Under the pieces are notes generated by a model. That model ran no database searches. It saw only the letters and a list, made by a program, of their open reading frames with translations, and was not told the DNA's origin. The position numbers were made by a program, and so were the translations under genes. Of a DNA stretch of 11,114 bases, positions 1 to 7,188 are shown one piece after another (position 1 is the first letter of the stretch; each line of letters begins with the position of its first letter). This DNA comes from Anaerolineales bacterium (GTDB lineage: Bacteria; Chloroflexota; Anaerolineae; Anaerolineales; Villigracilaceae), in assembly GCA_017882065.1 (NCBI GenBank), contig JADGQD010000052.1:1-11114 (forward strand), in the 5' to 3' direction.

Positions 1-1157
1 CTCAAACTGCGCCGGCGCGGCAGGGCTGAAAAGACCAGATGCTCATAGTGCGCGAGCATGATTTGCATGGCGGGTTCAACGGCGTATTTTTCGGAGGCCT
101 TGCGGGCTGCCAGCCCCATTTTTCGGCGCAGGCTGCGGTCGAGGCACAGACGGGTCAGTTTGGCGGCGTAAGCGGCCTGGTTTTGGCTGGCAAGGAAGCC
201 GGTACTGCCATCCTCGATGGTATCGCCCACGCCCACCGAGCGGATACCCAGGGCAGGCAGCCCGGTTGCCATGGCCTCAATCACCGAAAGGGGATGGACT
301 TCCGTCAACGAGGCAGTCACGAAAACGTCGCACATCGCCAGGTATTGCGGCATGCGGTCATACGCGACCATGCCGAAAAAATGGACCCGGTCTGCGACGC
401 CGATTTCGGCAGCAAGTTTTTTTAGGTCTTTCTCTTCCGGTCCGCCTCCGATGATCAGCAAATGGACGTCCTCCACGGCCTCGGCTACGCCTGCGAAAGC
501 CCGCAAAAGAAAGTCCACGTTTTTTTCCGGTCCCAGCCGCCCGGAATAGATCAGCAGGATGTCCTCCGGCTTATAACCGAATCCGAGGCGGCAGTCTTCA
601 TAAGTCTGCTTATAGAGTTCCAGCTCGACACCGTTGGGCACCACTTCTATCGGGCTGGTCACCCCCAGTTTCCGCAGAACATCTACCATTCCGGGCGAGG
701 GCGAGATGACCAGATCCACGGCAGTACAGAAGGGCGGCATGTAACTCTGGAGGAAGCTGGCGCTGATTTCCTCGGGAAGGAGCGGCATATATGCCTGCGC
801 GTACAGATCGTAACGGGTGTGGTTGGTGAAGACAATCGGAATGTGCAGCGGGCGGCAATAGCGCAGGGCCAGCCGACCGCTGAGGAATGGATGGTTTACG
901 TGGACCAGGTCCATGGTCTGGAGCAGCGCTTTCGCTTTGCGGCTGTAGCGGAAGTTCAGGTAAAAGCCGGTATCCACCAGCGGCAGGCCTGGAGAGCGGA
1001 TGACGTTCGTTTCTTCGTCGGGATAGTCGAGGTCTCCGAAGGTAAAAATAAAGACCTCGTTTCCGGCCTGTTCCAAAACCTGTTTGTTCAAGGAAATGTA
1101 ATTGGTGATTCCGCTGACGTGCGGCTTGTATATATCAGCCATCATGCCGATGCGCAT
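1..1157 (-). CDS. GT4-family glycosyltransferase, 3' end cut by window edge
   Basis: The minus-strand reading frame is open from ATG at 1157-1155 to the left edge (385 codons, no stop), so the C-terminus is missing or nearly complete. It starts MRIGMMADIYKPHVSGI, the usual Rossmann start of GT-B enzymes with a Gly-rich acceptor loop. A TNHTRYDLY stretch, SPSPGMVDVLRKLGV, VVPNGVEL and then YSGRLGPEKNVDFLLRAF mark the start of the donor-binding half. LLIIGGGPEE and the E-x7-E motif (E286 and E294, in TEVHPLSVIEAMATGLP) are classic GT4 nucleotide-sugar binding features. The start is backed by GGAGG at 1167-1163. GT4 enzymes transfer a sugar from a nucleotide-sugar with retention of configuration. 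The HTRY motif and overall shape resemble diacylglycerol alpha-glucosyltransferases, so glycolipid synthesis at the membrane is plausible, but the substrate is not shown by the sequence. Family is sure; specificity is not. Confidence 0.9.
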   Translation of the reverse strand, partial: MRIGMMADIYKPHVSGITNYISLNKQVLEQAGNEVFIFTFGDLDYPDEETNVIRSPGLPLVDTGFYLNFRYSRKAKALLQTMDLVHVNHPFLSGRLALRYCRPLHIPIVFTNHTRYDLYAQAYMPLLPEEISASFLQSYMPPFCTAVDLVISPSPGMVDVLRKLGVTSPIEVVPNGVELELYKQTYEDCRLGFGYKPEDILLIYSGRLGPEKNVDFLLRAFAGVAEAVEDVHLLIIGGGPEEKDLKKLAAEIGVADRVHFFGMVAYDRMPQYLAMCDVFVTASLTEVHPLSVIEAMATGLPALGIRSVGVGDTIEDGSTGFLASQNQAAYAAKLTRLCLDRSLRRKMGLAARKASEKYAVEPAMQIMLAHYEHLVFSALPRRRSL

Positions 1158-1216
1158 CCTGACCTCCGCAGCAATCGTAGAGTTCTCCGGGAATCGCCGA
1201 GGCGATAGGGTAACCA

Positions 1217-1253
1217 GGGGGTATTGGGCGGGCGAAGCCCGCCCAATACCCCC
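1217..1253. repeat. Perfect 17-bp inverted repeat with 3-nt loop
   Basis: The arm at 1217-1233 is repeated exactly in reverse complement at 1237-1253, leaving only GAA as loop. The tip reads GCGAAGC, a heptamer known to form an unusually stable DNA mini-hairpin. It has no following T-run in either direction, so it is not a standard intrinsic terminator. In the minus direction it sits in the glycosyltransferase leader, about 60 nt before its start codon. It may be a REP-like palindrome, an attenuator or an mRNA-stabilising structure. Confidence 0.7.
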
Positions 1254-1258
1254 ATATC

Positions 1259-1277
1259 TTTCCATGGATCATGGAAA
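1259..1277. promoter_or_regulatory. Operator-like palindrome in the divergent intergenic region
   Basis: TTTCCATG-GAT-CATGGAAA is a perfect dyad with 8-bp arms and a 3-bp centre. It falls about 7-25 nt downstream of the predicted minus-strand start site, a position where a bound repressor would block transcription. The matching regulator is not in the window. It could also simply form a short RNA hairpin. Confidence 0.4.
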
Positions 1278-1283
1278 TTCTCA

Positions 1284-1319
1284 CAACCCCATCGTAAGTC
1301 AAGCGAGATGGCCTGTCAA
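1284..1319 (-). promoter_or_regulatory. Sigma-A type promoter for the glycosyltransferase gene
   Basis: On the minus strand a perfect TTGACA -35 (1319-1314) is followed after exactly 17 nt by TACGAT (1296-1291), a 4/6 match to the -10 consensus with the key first, second and last bases kept. Transcription would begin near 1284. This gives a leader of about 127 nt that contains the palindrome at 1259-1277 and the hairpin at 1217-1253. No experimental support is available. Confidence 0.6.
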
Positions 1320-1326
1320 GGTGGGG

Positions 1327-1332
1327 TATAAT
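1327..1332 (+). promoter_or_regulatory. Candidate -10 box for the 1404 gene
   Basis: A perfect TATAAT lies 71 bp before the ATG at 1404, in the direction of the plus-strand operon. There is no good -35 hexamer 16-18 nt upstream and no TGn extension, so it would need an activator or is weak. It lies only 7 bp from the -35 of the divergent minus-strand promoter, so the two polymerases would compete for the same DNA. Confidence 0.4.
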
Positions 1333-1403
1333 TATTATGTTCAGGATGTTCCATCCATTGTTTATACGCCCCCTGTGGGTAATCTAAAATACGAAGGAAG
1401 TTT

Positions 1404-2996
1404 ATGGCAAGCGTTCCTTTTACTTTGCCTCCGGACTACTGGAGGACTCTTTTCCTCGGCAAGAAAGACCTGGAATTTCTCAGCAACTATCTATTCGAGA
1501 ACGAGACGCCGCTCACCGAGAAGGAACTCGTTCCGGTTCTGATTGACGAGCGCATCCGCAACGAGCGTGAAGCGCAGGCCAAACAGCAGCGCTCAATCGG
1601 CAAGGTGTATTTGCCCGAAGAGCATTATAAAGTGGGGGAGAGCTTGATCTTTCCGGCGCTGGAATGGAAAAAAGGGAAGGTCGTCAGCCTACGTCCCGGA
1701 GTAAATCCCGCCATGGGCGAATTTGAGGTCATTGAAGTCGAATTCGAGGGCGGGAGTTCGCGCCTGTTTGCCGCGGGTCTGGCGGACCACAAGCTGAATC
1801 AGCCGGTGGAAATTTCCAATGATGACCAGTTGCTCAACCCGGAAAACGTTATCAAGGCTTATGGTCCGGACCTAGAGCAGAAACTGGATAAAGCCCTATC
1901 TGCCGATGATGACCTGGTAAAAGTCGCTGCATGCTGGTTCCCGCGAGCGCTGCTGGTGGATATTAACGTCGGTCAGCTCAACCTGGCCGAGGCCGTACTG
2001 GACGAGGCGGCAGCCGGCAAGCCGCTCACCACGACGGCGTTAATCGAACAGTTGGAAATCTCAGAGAAGGTCAATCCGAAGTTGATTGAGTTCTCGATGA
2101 ACCATGCCTTGCAGGAAGATGGCCGTTTTGACGAAGTTGGTCCGGCAGGCGAGGTTTTATGGTTTTTGAAGCGTCTTGAGCCGCAAGATGTTCAACAAAT
2201 CCCTTTGCCGTTACGTTATATTGAAATCCCGTATGATCGCTCCATCCTCACAGGCGAAATGCTGGCTCTCGAAGGCGAACTGGATGATGAACTGGCCGAA
2301 AACGAACCGCCCGTCGGAGAGGTGGGCGAGGTGACCATCAGCCTGATTTATCCCCACTGGCGGGCTGGCACGCTCCCGGTCTCGGCGCGGGTGCGGAGCT
2401 TGTTTCCCACTGCTTACGAGTCGCCGCGCGTCCGCTTTACGCTTGTGGATGGGCAGACCAAGGAAGAGATCCCGGCCTGGGTAGTGCGTCAGCATGGCTA
2501 TGTATATGGCCTGGGTGCGCTTTACCAGAAGTATGGATTGATCCCCGGCAGCCTGATTTCGGTGGCGAAGGGTAAAAAGCCAGGGCAGGTGATCGTCACT
2601 CCCAAGACTCGCCGCCCGACGCGTGACTGGGTGCGTACGGTGCTGGTCGGCAGCGATGGCAGGATTGTCTTTGCCATGCTCAAGCAGAATCTGACGACCG
2701 AGTTCAACGAACGCATGATCCTTACCGTTCCCGATCCTTCTTCCGTGGACGAAGCCTGCGAGCAGGTTGCCAAACAGCACTTGCCGTTCGAGCAACTGGT
2801 TGCCGATTTGATGCGCGAACTGGTCAAACTCAATGTGCAGGGACATGTGCATGCGCAGGAGCTGTACTCGGCGCTTAATATTATCCGCCGCTGCCCGCCG
2901 GGAGCGCTGCTGGCTTTCCTCACGAGCAGTTCCAGCTATAAGCATGTCGGTGACCTGCATTATCGTCTGGCCGAAACGGAGGCTGAGAATGTCTGA
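1404..2996 (+). CDS. Uncharacterised multidomain protein, possibly nucleic-acid binding
   Basis: This 530-residue protein is not one I can name. AAGGA at 1394-1398, 5 nt before the ATG, supports the start. Visible parts are: a helical N-terminus (about 1-60) with a winged-helix-like LTEKELVPVLIDERIRNE segment; a beta-rich block (about 68-130, YKVGESLIFPALEWKKGKVV) that looks like a small SH3/KOW-type barrel; a second helical segment (about 200-250, TTTALIEQLEISEKV) of winged-helix character; an acidic stretch (about 288-310); a beta-rich block with the conserved-looking WVVRQHGYVYGLGALYQKYG; and a helical C-terminus rich in Leu and Ala. There is no signal peptide or membrane segment, so it is probably cytoplasmic. 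The stop overlaps the next gene by 8 bp, which implies translational coupling and a joint function. It resembles proteins annotated as hypothetical in Anaerolineae. The domain reading is inference from residue pattern only. Confidence 0.9.
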   Translation: MASVPFTLPPDYWRTLFLGKKDLEFLSNYLFENETPLTEKELVPVLIDERIRNEREAQAKQQRSIGKVYLPEEHYKVGESLIFPALEWKKGKVVSLRPGVNPAMGEFEVIEVEFEGGSSRLFAAGLADHKLNQPVEISNDDQLLNPENVIKAYGPDLEQKLDKALSADDDLVKVAACWFPRALLVDINVGQLNLAEAVLDEAAAGKPLTTTALIEQLEISEKVNPKLIEFSMNHALQEDGRFDEVGPAGEVLWFLKRLEPQDVQQIPLPLRYIEIPYDRSILTGEMLALEGELDDELAENEPPVGEVGEVTISLIYPHWRAGTLPVSARVRSLFPTAYESPRVRFTLVDGQTKEEIPAWVVRQHGYVYGLGALYQKYGLIPGSLISVAKGKKPGQVIVTPKTRRPTRDWVRTVLVGSDGRIVFAMLKQNLTTEFNERMILTVPDPSSVDEACEQVAKQHLPFEQLVADLMRELVKLNVQGHVHAQELYSALNIIRRCPPGALLAFLTSSSSYKHVGDLHYRLAETEAENV

Positions 2997-3423
2997 AGTT
3001 AAAAAGTTCAGCCTGATCAAACCGACTCTTCAGACACCTTTCCACATTGACTTCGAGTGGTGGCGCATCAAAGATACCAATTGGCATGTTGCTCTCCAGA
3101 GCCTGTTATGTCCCGAACACCAGGAAGCTTTTGCCGGTCTGCCGGAAGGCCAGATGATTGACTGGGTGGACCTGGAGAGTGCTGAGGTGCGTCAGTTGGA
3201 CGGAGTCCAGAACACGCTCATCATTCATTGTGCCCAACAACCCGGTTTCCTCGATGAACATACTGCCCTGGTGGATGCCATTTTCCGCCTGCTACTGGCG
3301 AACGGTAACACACCCATATCGGCGGAGGAACTCGGGGCACGGCTCAACCGTCCGGCGGATATGATTCTCAAAACAATCGCCGGCCCGCGCGTGTACAAGG
3401 GCTTGAGACCATATGTAGCTTAG
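2989..3423 (+). CDS. Small uncharacterised protein with C-terminal HTH-like segment
   Basis: This 144-residue protein starts at ATG 2989 (MSEVKKFSLIKP), overlapping the preceding stop codon by 8 bp. The frame is open further upstream to an ATG at 2833, but that region is the coding sequence of the upstream gene, so 2989 is preferred. The N-terminal half is rich in aromatics (HIDFEWWRIKDTNWHVAL) and contains a C-x2-H pair (LCPEHQ) that might bind a metal. The C-terminal 50 residues (VDAIFRLLLANGNTPISAEELGARLNRP) read like a helix-turn-helix or winged helix. I do not recognise a named family. Overlap with the 530-residue gene suggests that the two proteins form a complex or act together, perhaps on DNA or RNA. 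Confidence 0.85.
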   Translation: MSEVKKFSLIKPTLQTPFHIDFEWWRIKDTNWHVALQSLLCPEHQEAFAGLPEGQMIDWVDLESAEVRQLDGVQNTLIIHCAQQPGFLDEHTALVDAIFRLLLANGNTPISAEELGARLNRPADMILKTIAGPRVYKGLRPYVA

Positions 3424-3433
3424 TTTTTCGGAG

Positions 3434-3453
3434 TGCAGAAGCAAGCTTCTGCA
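3434..3453. repeat. Short perfect hairpin before tRNA-Arg
   Basis: TGCAGAAGC, two A, GCTTCTGCA gives 9-bp perfect arms 10 nt after the stop at 3423 and 13 nt before the tRNA. No T-run follows in either direction. It is therefore a weak terminator at best, and may be an RNA processing or 3'-end protecting structure between the coding genes and the tRNA. Confidence 0.5.
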
Positions 3454-3465
3454 AGTTGCCCGGAT

Positions 3466-3538
3466 GCCCCTGTAGCTCAACGGACAGAGCACCTGCCTTC
3501 TAAGCAGTAGGTTGTGGGTTCGAATCCCGCCAGGGGCG
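3466..3538 (+). tRNA. tRNA-Arg (anticodon TCT)
   Basis: A full cloverleaf can be drawn. The 7-bp acceptor stem GCCCCTG pairs with CAGGGGC (3531-3537); the D stem GCTC pairs with GAGC; the anticodon loop CTTCTAA (3497-3503) places TCT at 3499-3501; the T arm is GTGGG-TTCGAAT-CCCGC. The discriminator is G3538 and CCA is not encoded, so it must be added by the tRNA nucleotidyltransferase. The anticodon stem has one mismatch at its outer end (C27-T43). It reads AGA codons, and AGG by wobble. No promoter is visible between 3424 and 3466, so it may be processed from the upstream operon transcript. Confidence 0.95.
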
Positions 3539-3606
3539 CTCCCCTCACCCGCACCATCCGCCATTTCTCTTGAAATTGGGGAGAGCTGGAAGGGGCAGGA
3601 GGAAAA

Positions 3607-4128
3607 ATGATCACTGAACGTTTCGGGATTGTTAAATTCAGAGGGCAGGCTGTTACCGTCCTCGGCCCGGACCTGAAGCCGGGCGATGTGGCCCCGGAGT
3701 TTTCCGTCCAGACCCTCGACTGGTCTCCATATAACGGACTGGCGAACACACCGGGCAAAGTCCGCATCATTGCGGCTGTTCCCTCGCTGGATACTGAAGT
3801 CTGTGACCGCGAGACCCGCCGTTTCAACCAGGAAGCCGCAGCACTGAACAAGGATATTGCCATCCTGGTCATCAGCACCGACCTGCCCTTTGCTCAGAAA
3901 CGCTGGTGTGGTACGGCCGGTGTGGATCAGGTTACCGTCCTTTCGGACCACATGGGTGCTGATTTCGGCACAAAATACGGCTGTCTCATTAAAGAGGCGC
4001 GCATTCTGCGCCGGGCGGCCTTCGTGGTGGACCGGGTCGGGAAAATCACCTACTCGGCCTACATGCCTGCTCTCGGCGAGGAACCAAATTACGCCGAGGT
4101 TTTGGCGGCGGCCCAGGCGGCGCTTTAG
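3607..4128 (+). CDS. tpx: Thiol peroxidase (Tpx family peroxiredoxin)
   Basis: The 173-residue length is typical of atypical 2-Cys Tpx peroxiredoxins. These reduce hydrogen peroxide and alkyl hydroperoxides in the cytoplasm using thioredoxin. The active-site segment VPSLDTEVCDRETRRFN carries the peroxidatic Cys66 with catalytic Thr63. Cys101 in AQKRWC matches the resolving cysteine, at the usual spacing of about 35 residues. Arg136 just before AAFVVD fits the conserved catalytic arginine. The family signature KPGDVAPEF is at 24-32. An additional Cys126 is not part of the classic pair. AGGAGG at 3597-3602 fixes the start. The gene lies 68 bp after the tRNA without a clear promoter of its own, and 51 bp ahead of the heat-shock gene, so it probably belongs to the same stress-related unit. 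Confidence 0.96.
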   Translation: MITERFGIVKFRGQAVTVLGPDLKPGDVAPEFSVQTLDWSPYNGLANTPGKVRIIAAVPSLDTEVCDRETRRFNQEAAALNKDIAILVISTDLPFAQKRWCGTAGVDQVTVLSDHMGADFGTKYGCLIKEARILRRAAFVVDRVGKITYSAYMPALGEEPNYAEVLAAAQAAL

Positions 4129-4179
4129 GCAAACCATTGCTCCCCCACCTGATGCGAGTTGTTGAGTAAGGAGGAAGTT

Positions 4180-4581
4180 ATGCCTTCGCTGTTCCCGAAA
4201 GATTACCAGACAGAGCTTTCATTCTCCGGGATGCACGCCATTGGCTGGCAGGTTGGCATCCACTCTTTTACCTGGAGTCCGCCCACCGATGTGTACGAAA
4301 CAGACGCCAGTTTTGTCATCCGGCTGGAAGTGGCCGGGCTACGCCAGTCGGATTTTTCGATTGAGCTTGAAGACAACTTTCTCATCATCAGCGGCGTGCG
4401 CAGCGAATCGCCGGAGAGGCGCACATATCACCAGATGGAAATCCGCTTCGGTGAATTCAGCACAGCAATTGAAATCCCGGCTGGCGCGGATGTGAGCAAA
4501 GCCCAGGCCGATTACGAAGACGGTTTTTTGAATGTCGTAATGCCCAAGATTAAACCGACCACTATCAATATCAAAGGCTGA
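4180..4581 (+). CDS. Small heat-shock protein, Hsp20/alpha-crystallin family
   Basis: The 133-residue protein has an alpha-crystallin domain from about residue 34 (PPTDVYETDASFVIRLEVAGL) to about 123. It includes the family signature GFLNVVMPK (115-123) and ends with an I-x-I motif (INI, 129-131) used for oligomer assembly. Such proteins are ATP-independent holdases that bind unfolding proteins during heat or oxidative stress. A TTG in the same frame at 4159 would add seven residues, but the strong AAGGAGG at 4168-4174, 5 nt before the ATG, decides for 4180. It sits 9 bp upstream of lon, so holdase and protease are almost certainly co-expressed. No CIRCE element was found upstream. Confidence 0.95.
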   Translation: MPSLFPKDYQTELSFSGMHAIGWQVGIHSFTWSPPTDVYETDASFVIRLEVAGLRQSDFSIELEDNFLIISGVRSESPERRTYHQMEIRFGEFSTAIEIPAGADVSKAQADYEDGFLNVVMPKIKPTTINIKG

Positions 4582-4590
4582 TAGTATTCC

Positions 4591-7188
4591 ATGTCTGCAT
4601 CCCGTTGGCATACAGGTCCGCTCGACGTATTCGACTGGCTCCAGGATAGTGATACCTCGCTGGAAGACCTGTTCCTGCCGTCCATTTTTACGCGCCTCCA
4701 GAAAAAAGACGAACAGGATAAAGGTCTGGTAAAGCCCGCGTCTGTGGACGGGGAAACGATAAAGTACCCTGAAATTATCCCGATCCTGCCCCTGCGCGGT
4801 GTGGTGGTCTACCCCCAGACGGCTGTCCCCCTGACCATCGGCCAGCCGCGTTCGATCAAACTGGTAGACGACGTGTCCGGCATGACTGAAAAACTCATCG
4901 GCTTGGTGGCGACGCGCAACCCGGAGATTGAAGAACCCGGCCCGGCGGACCTGTATACTGTCGGCACGCTTGCGACCGTCCACCGGCTGTTCCGTGCCCC
5001 GGACAATACCATCCGCCTGCTCGTGCAGGGACTGTTGCGTTTCCGGGTGGTGGAGTTCGTCGAGACGGAGCCGTATCTCAAGGCCCGCATTGAGGTTTTT
5101 TCGGAACTGATCGAGACCGGGCTGGAGATCGAGGCGCTGGCCCGTTCAGCGCGAGACCAGTTCGAGCAGATTTCGGGGTTGACGCCTTCCATACCACGCG
5201 AACTGGTGGCATCCATTGTGTCACTCGAAGACCCGCTCCAAACGGCCTACACGATTGCCAACTTCCAACGCATCGAATTAAAGGATGCCCAGACTCTGCT
5301 TGAACTGGACTCGACCAAAGCCAAACTGGAGAAACTGGTTGACCTGCTGGTGCGCGAGGCGGAAGTACTCTCGCTGGGTGCGAAAATTCAGAACCAGGCC
5401 CGCTCGGGAATCGAGAAGGTTCAGCGTGAATACTACCTGCGCGAGCAGATGAAGGCCATCCAAAAGGAACTGGGGGAGAATGACGAGCAGACGGTCGAGG
5501 TAGAAGAGTTTCGCAAGAAGATTGAAGCGGCCAAAATGCCCGAAGAGGCCGAGAAACAGGCCCGCCGCGAAGTGGACCGCCTGGCACGTCTGCCCACCGC
5601 CGCGGCCGAATACGGTGTCATCCGCACCTATCTCGATACGATGGTTACGCTGCCCTGGTCGCAGGGTACGAACGATAATCTGGATATTGCGCATGCCCGC
5701 AAGATCCTTGATCAAGACCATTACGGTTTACAGGATGTCAAAGAGCGCATCCTGGAATTCCTGGCTGTCCGCAAATTACGCCTGGAGCGCAAGGACGAGA
5801 AAGCCGAGCCTTCCAAGGACCTCATCCGCCGCGAGCGCGAGGGCGTGATCCTGTGCTTCATCGGTCCGCCCGGTGTCGGCAAGACCTCGCTGGGGCAATC
5901 CATTGCGCGTGCCATGGAGCGCAAGTTTGTCCGCATTTCACTGGGAGGCATGCGCGACGAGGCTGAGATCCGCGGCCACCGCCGCACGTACATCGGCGCC
6001 ATGCCGGGACGGATTTTGCAGGCTCTGCGCCGGGTCGAATCGCGCAACCCGGTCTTCATGCTGGACGAAGTGGACAAGCTGACAATGGATTTCCACGGCG
6101 ACCCGGCCTCGGCGTTGCTCGAAGTGCTTGACCCGGAGCAGAACATTGAATTCCGCGACAATTACCTCGAAGTCGCTTACGACCTTTCGCAAGTGTTCTT
6201 CATTACTACTGCCAACACGCTGGAGACCATCCCGTCTCCGCTGCTGGACCGCATGGAAATTATCCATCTTTCCGGCTACACAGAGAGCGAAAAGATAGCC
6301 ATTGCCAAAGGCTACCTTGTCCCGCGCCAGGTGCGTGAGAACGGATTGCGGCCCGTGGAAGTTAATTTCAGCAAAGATACCCTGAAAACCATTATCAACC
6401 AGTACACGCGCGAAGCCGGCGTCCGCAACCTGGAACGTAAAATCGGTGCCGTCTGCCGCAAGCTAGGGACACGTATCGCCGAGGGTAAGAAACAGGCGTC
6501 CAGGATTACGCCCAAAGCAGTCAAGGAATTGCTCGGACATCCCATCTTCCTCGAAACCGGAGAGATAGACACGCGCACGTCTATTCCCGGCGTGGTCCCC
6601 GGCCTGGCATGGACGCCCTACGGCGGCGACATCCTGTTCATCGAAGCCACGCGCATGCCGGGTGGAAAAGGCTTCCAGGTCACCGGGTCGGTGGGGAACG
6701 TGATGCAGGAATCGGCCCGGGCGGCGCTTTCCTACGTCCGTTCGCATGCGGTCGAGATTGGTATACAAAAAGATTTCTTCGACAAGTCCGACATCCACAT
6801 GCACATCCCGGCCGGTTCCCAGCCCAAAGACGGTCCGTCGGCGGGAGTCACGATGGCAACCGCCCTGGTTTCTTTGATTTCCGGTCGCCCGGTCAAGAAA
6901 GGCGTCAGCATGACCGGTGAGATCACCCTGCGCGGCCAGGTCATGCCCGTCGGCGGGATCAAGGAAAAGATGCTGGCCGCCCATCGCGCCGGACTGAAGA
7001 CAATCATCCTGCCCAAACGCAACGAGCTGGACGTTGAAGATGTGCCCGAAGAAGTTCGCAAGACAATGACTTTCGTCTTTGCTGAGTCGGTCAATGATGT
7101 GTTGAAGGCCGCTCTGGAGAAACCAGTGAAGTCCACAAAAAAACCGCCGCAAGGGAAAAAGAATGGTAAAAGTGCTTCTGGCGGATGA
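4591..7188 (+). CDS. lon: ATP-dependent protease Lon (LonA type)
   Basis: At 865 residues it is slightly longer than usual LonA. The order is: a 55-residue extension without clear similarity; the LON substrate-binding domain from about 59 (PEIIPILPLRGVVVYPQTAV); a charged coiled-coil region around 270-340; the AAA+ ATPase with Walker A GPPGVGKT (425-432, Lys431) and Walker B VFMLDEVDK (Asp492, Glu493); and the C-terminal serine protease domain with Ser750 in PKDGPSAG and Lys793 (second Lys of GGIKEK) as catalytic dyad. The protein ends in a Lys-rich tail. Lon degrades damaged and some regulatory proteins in the cytoplasm. The ATG at 4591, 9 bp after the hsp20 stop, has no good ribosome-binding site, so translation is probably coupled to hsp20 or starts further in. 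The 3' end overlaps the next gene by 26 bp. Confidence 0.98.
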   Translation: MSASRWHTGPLDVFDWLQDSDTSLEDLFLPSIFTRLQKKDEQDKGLVKPASVDGETIKYPEIIPILPLRGVVVYPQTAVPLTIGQPRSIKLVDDVSGMTEKLIGLVATRNPEIEEPGPADLYTVGTLATVHRLFRAPDNTIRLLVQGLLRFRVVEFVETEPYLKARIEVFSELIETGLEIEALARSARDQFEQISGLTPSIPRELVASIVSLEDPLQTAYTIANFQRIELKDAQTLLELDSTKAKLEKLVDLLVREAEVLSLGAKIQNQARSGIEKVQREYYLREQMKAIQKELGENDEQTVEVEEFRKKIEAAKMPEEAEKQARREVDRLARLPTAAAEYGVIRTYLDTMVTLPWSQGTNDNLDIAHARKILDQDHYGLQDVKERILEFLAVRKLRLERKDEKAEPSKDLIRREREGVILCFIGPPGVGKTSLGQSIARAMERKFVRISLGGMRDEAEIRGHRRTYIGAMPGRILQALRRVESRNPVFMLDEVDKLTMDFHGDPASALLEVLDPEQNIEFRDNYLEVAYDLSQVFFITTANTLETIPSPLLDRMEIIHLSGYTESEKIAIAKGYLVPRQVRENGLRPVEVNFSKDTLKTIINQYTREAGVRNLERKIGAVCRKLGTRIAEGKKQASRITPKAVKELLGHPIFLETGEIDTRTSIPGVVPGLAWTPYGGDILFIEATRMPGGKGFQVTGSVGNVMQESARAALSYVRSHAVEIGIQKDFFDKSDIHMHIPAGSQPKDGPSAGVTMATALVSLISGRPVKKGVSMTGEITLRGQVMPVGGIKEKMLAAHRAGLKTIILPKRNELDVEDVPEEVRKTMTFVFAESVNDVLKAALEKPVKSTKKPPQGKKNGKSASGG

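Noticed and set aside
462..1208. Plus-strand open frame of 248 codons
   Set aside because: It lies opposite the glycosyltransferase, whose full set of GT4 motifs is clear on the minus strand. The plus frame shows no family motif.
2211..3020. Minus-strand open frame of 269 codons
   Set aside because: It is antisense to the 530-residue gene, which has a good ribosome-binding site and is coupled to the next gene.
3292..4137. Minus-strand open frame of 281 codons
   Set aside because: It runs through the tRNA gene and opposite tpx, and has no recognisable motif. It is an antisense shadow of a GC-rich gene.
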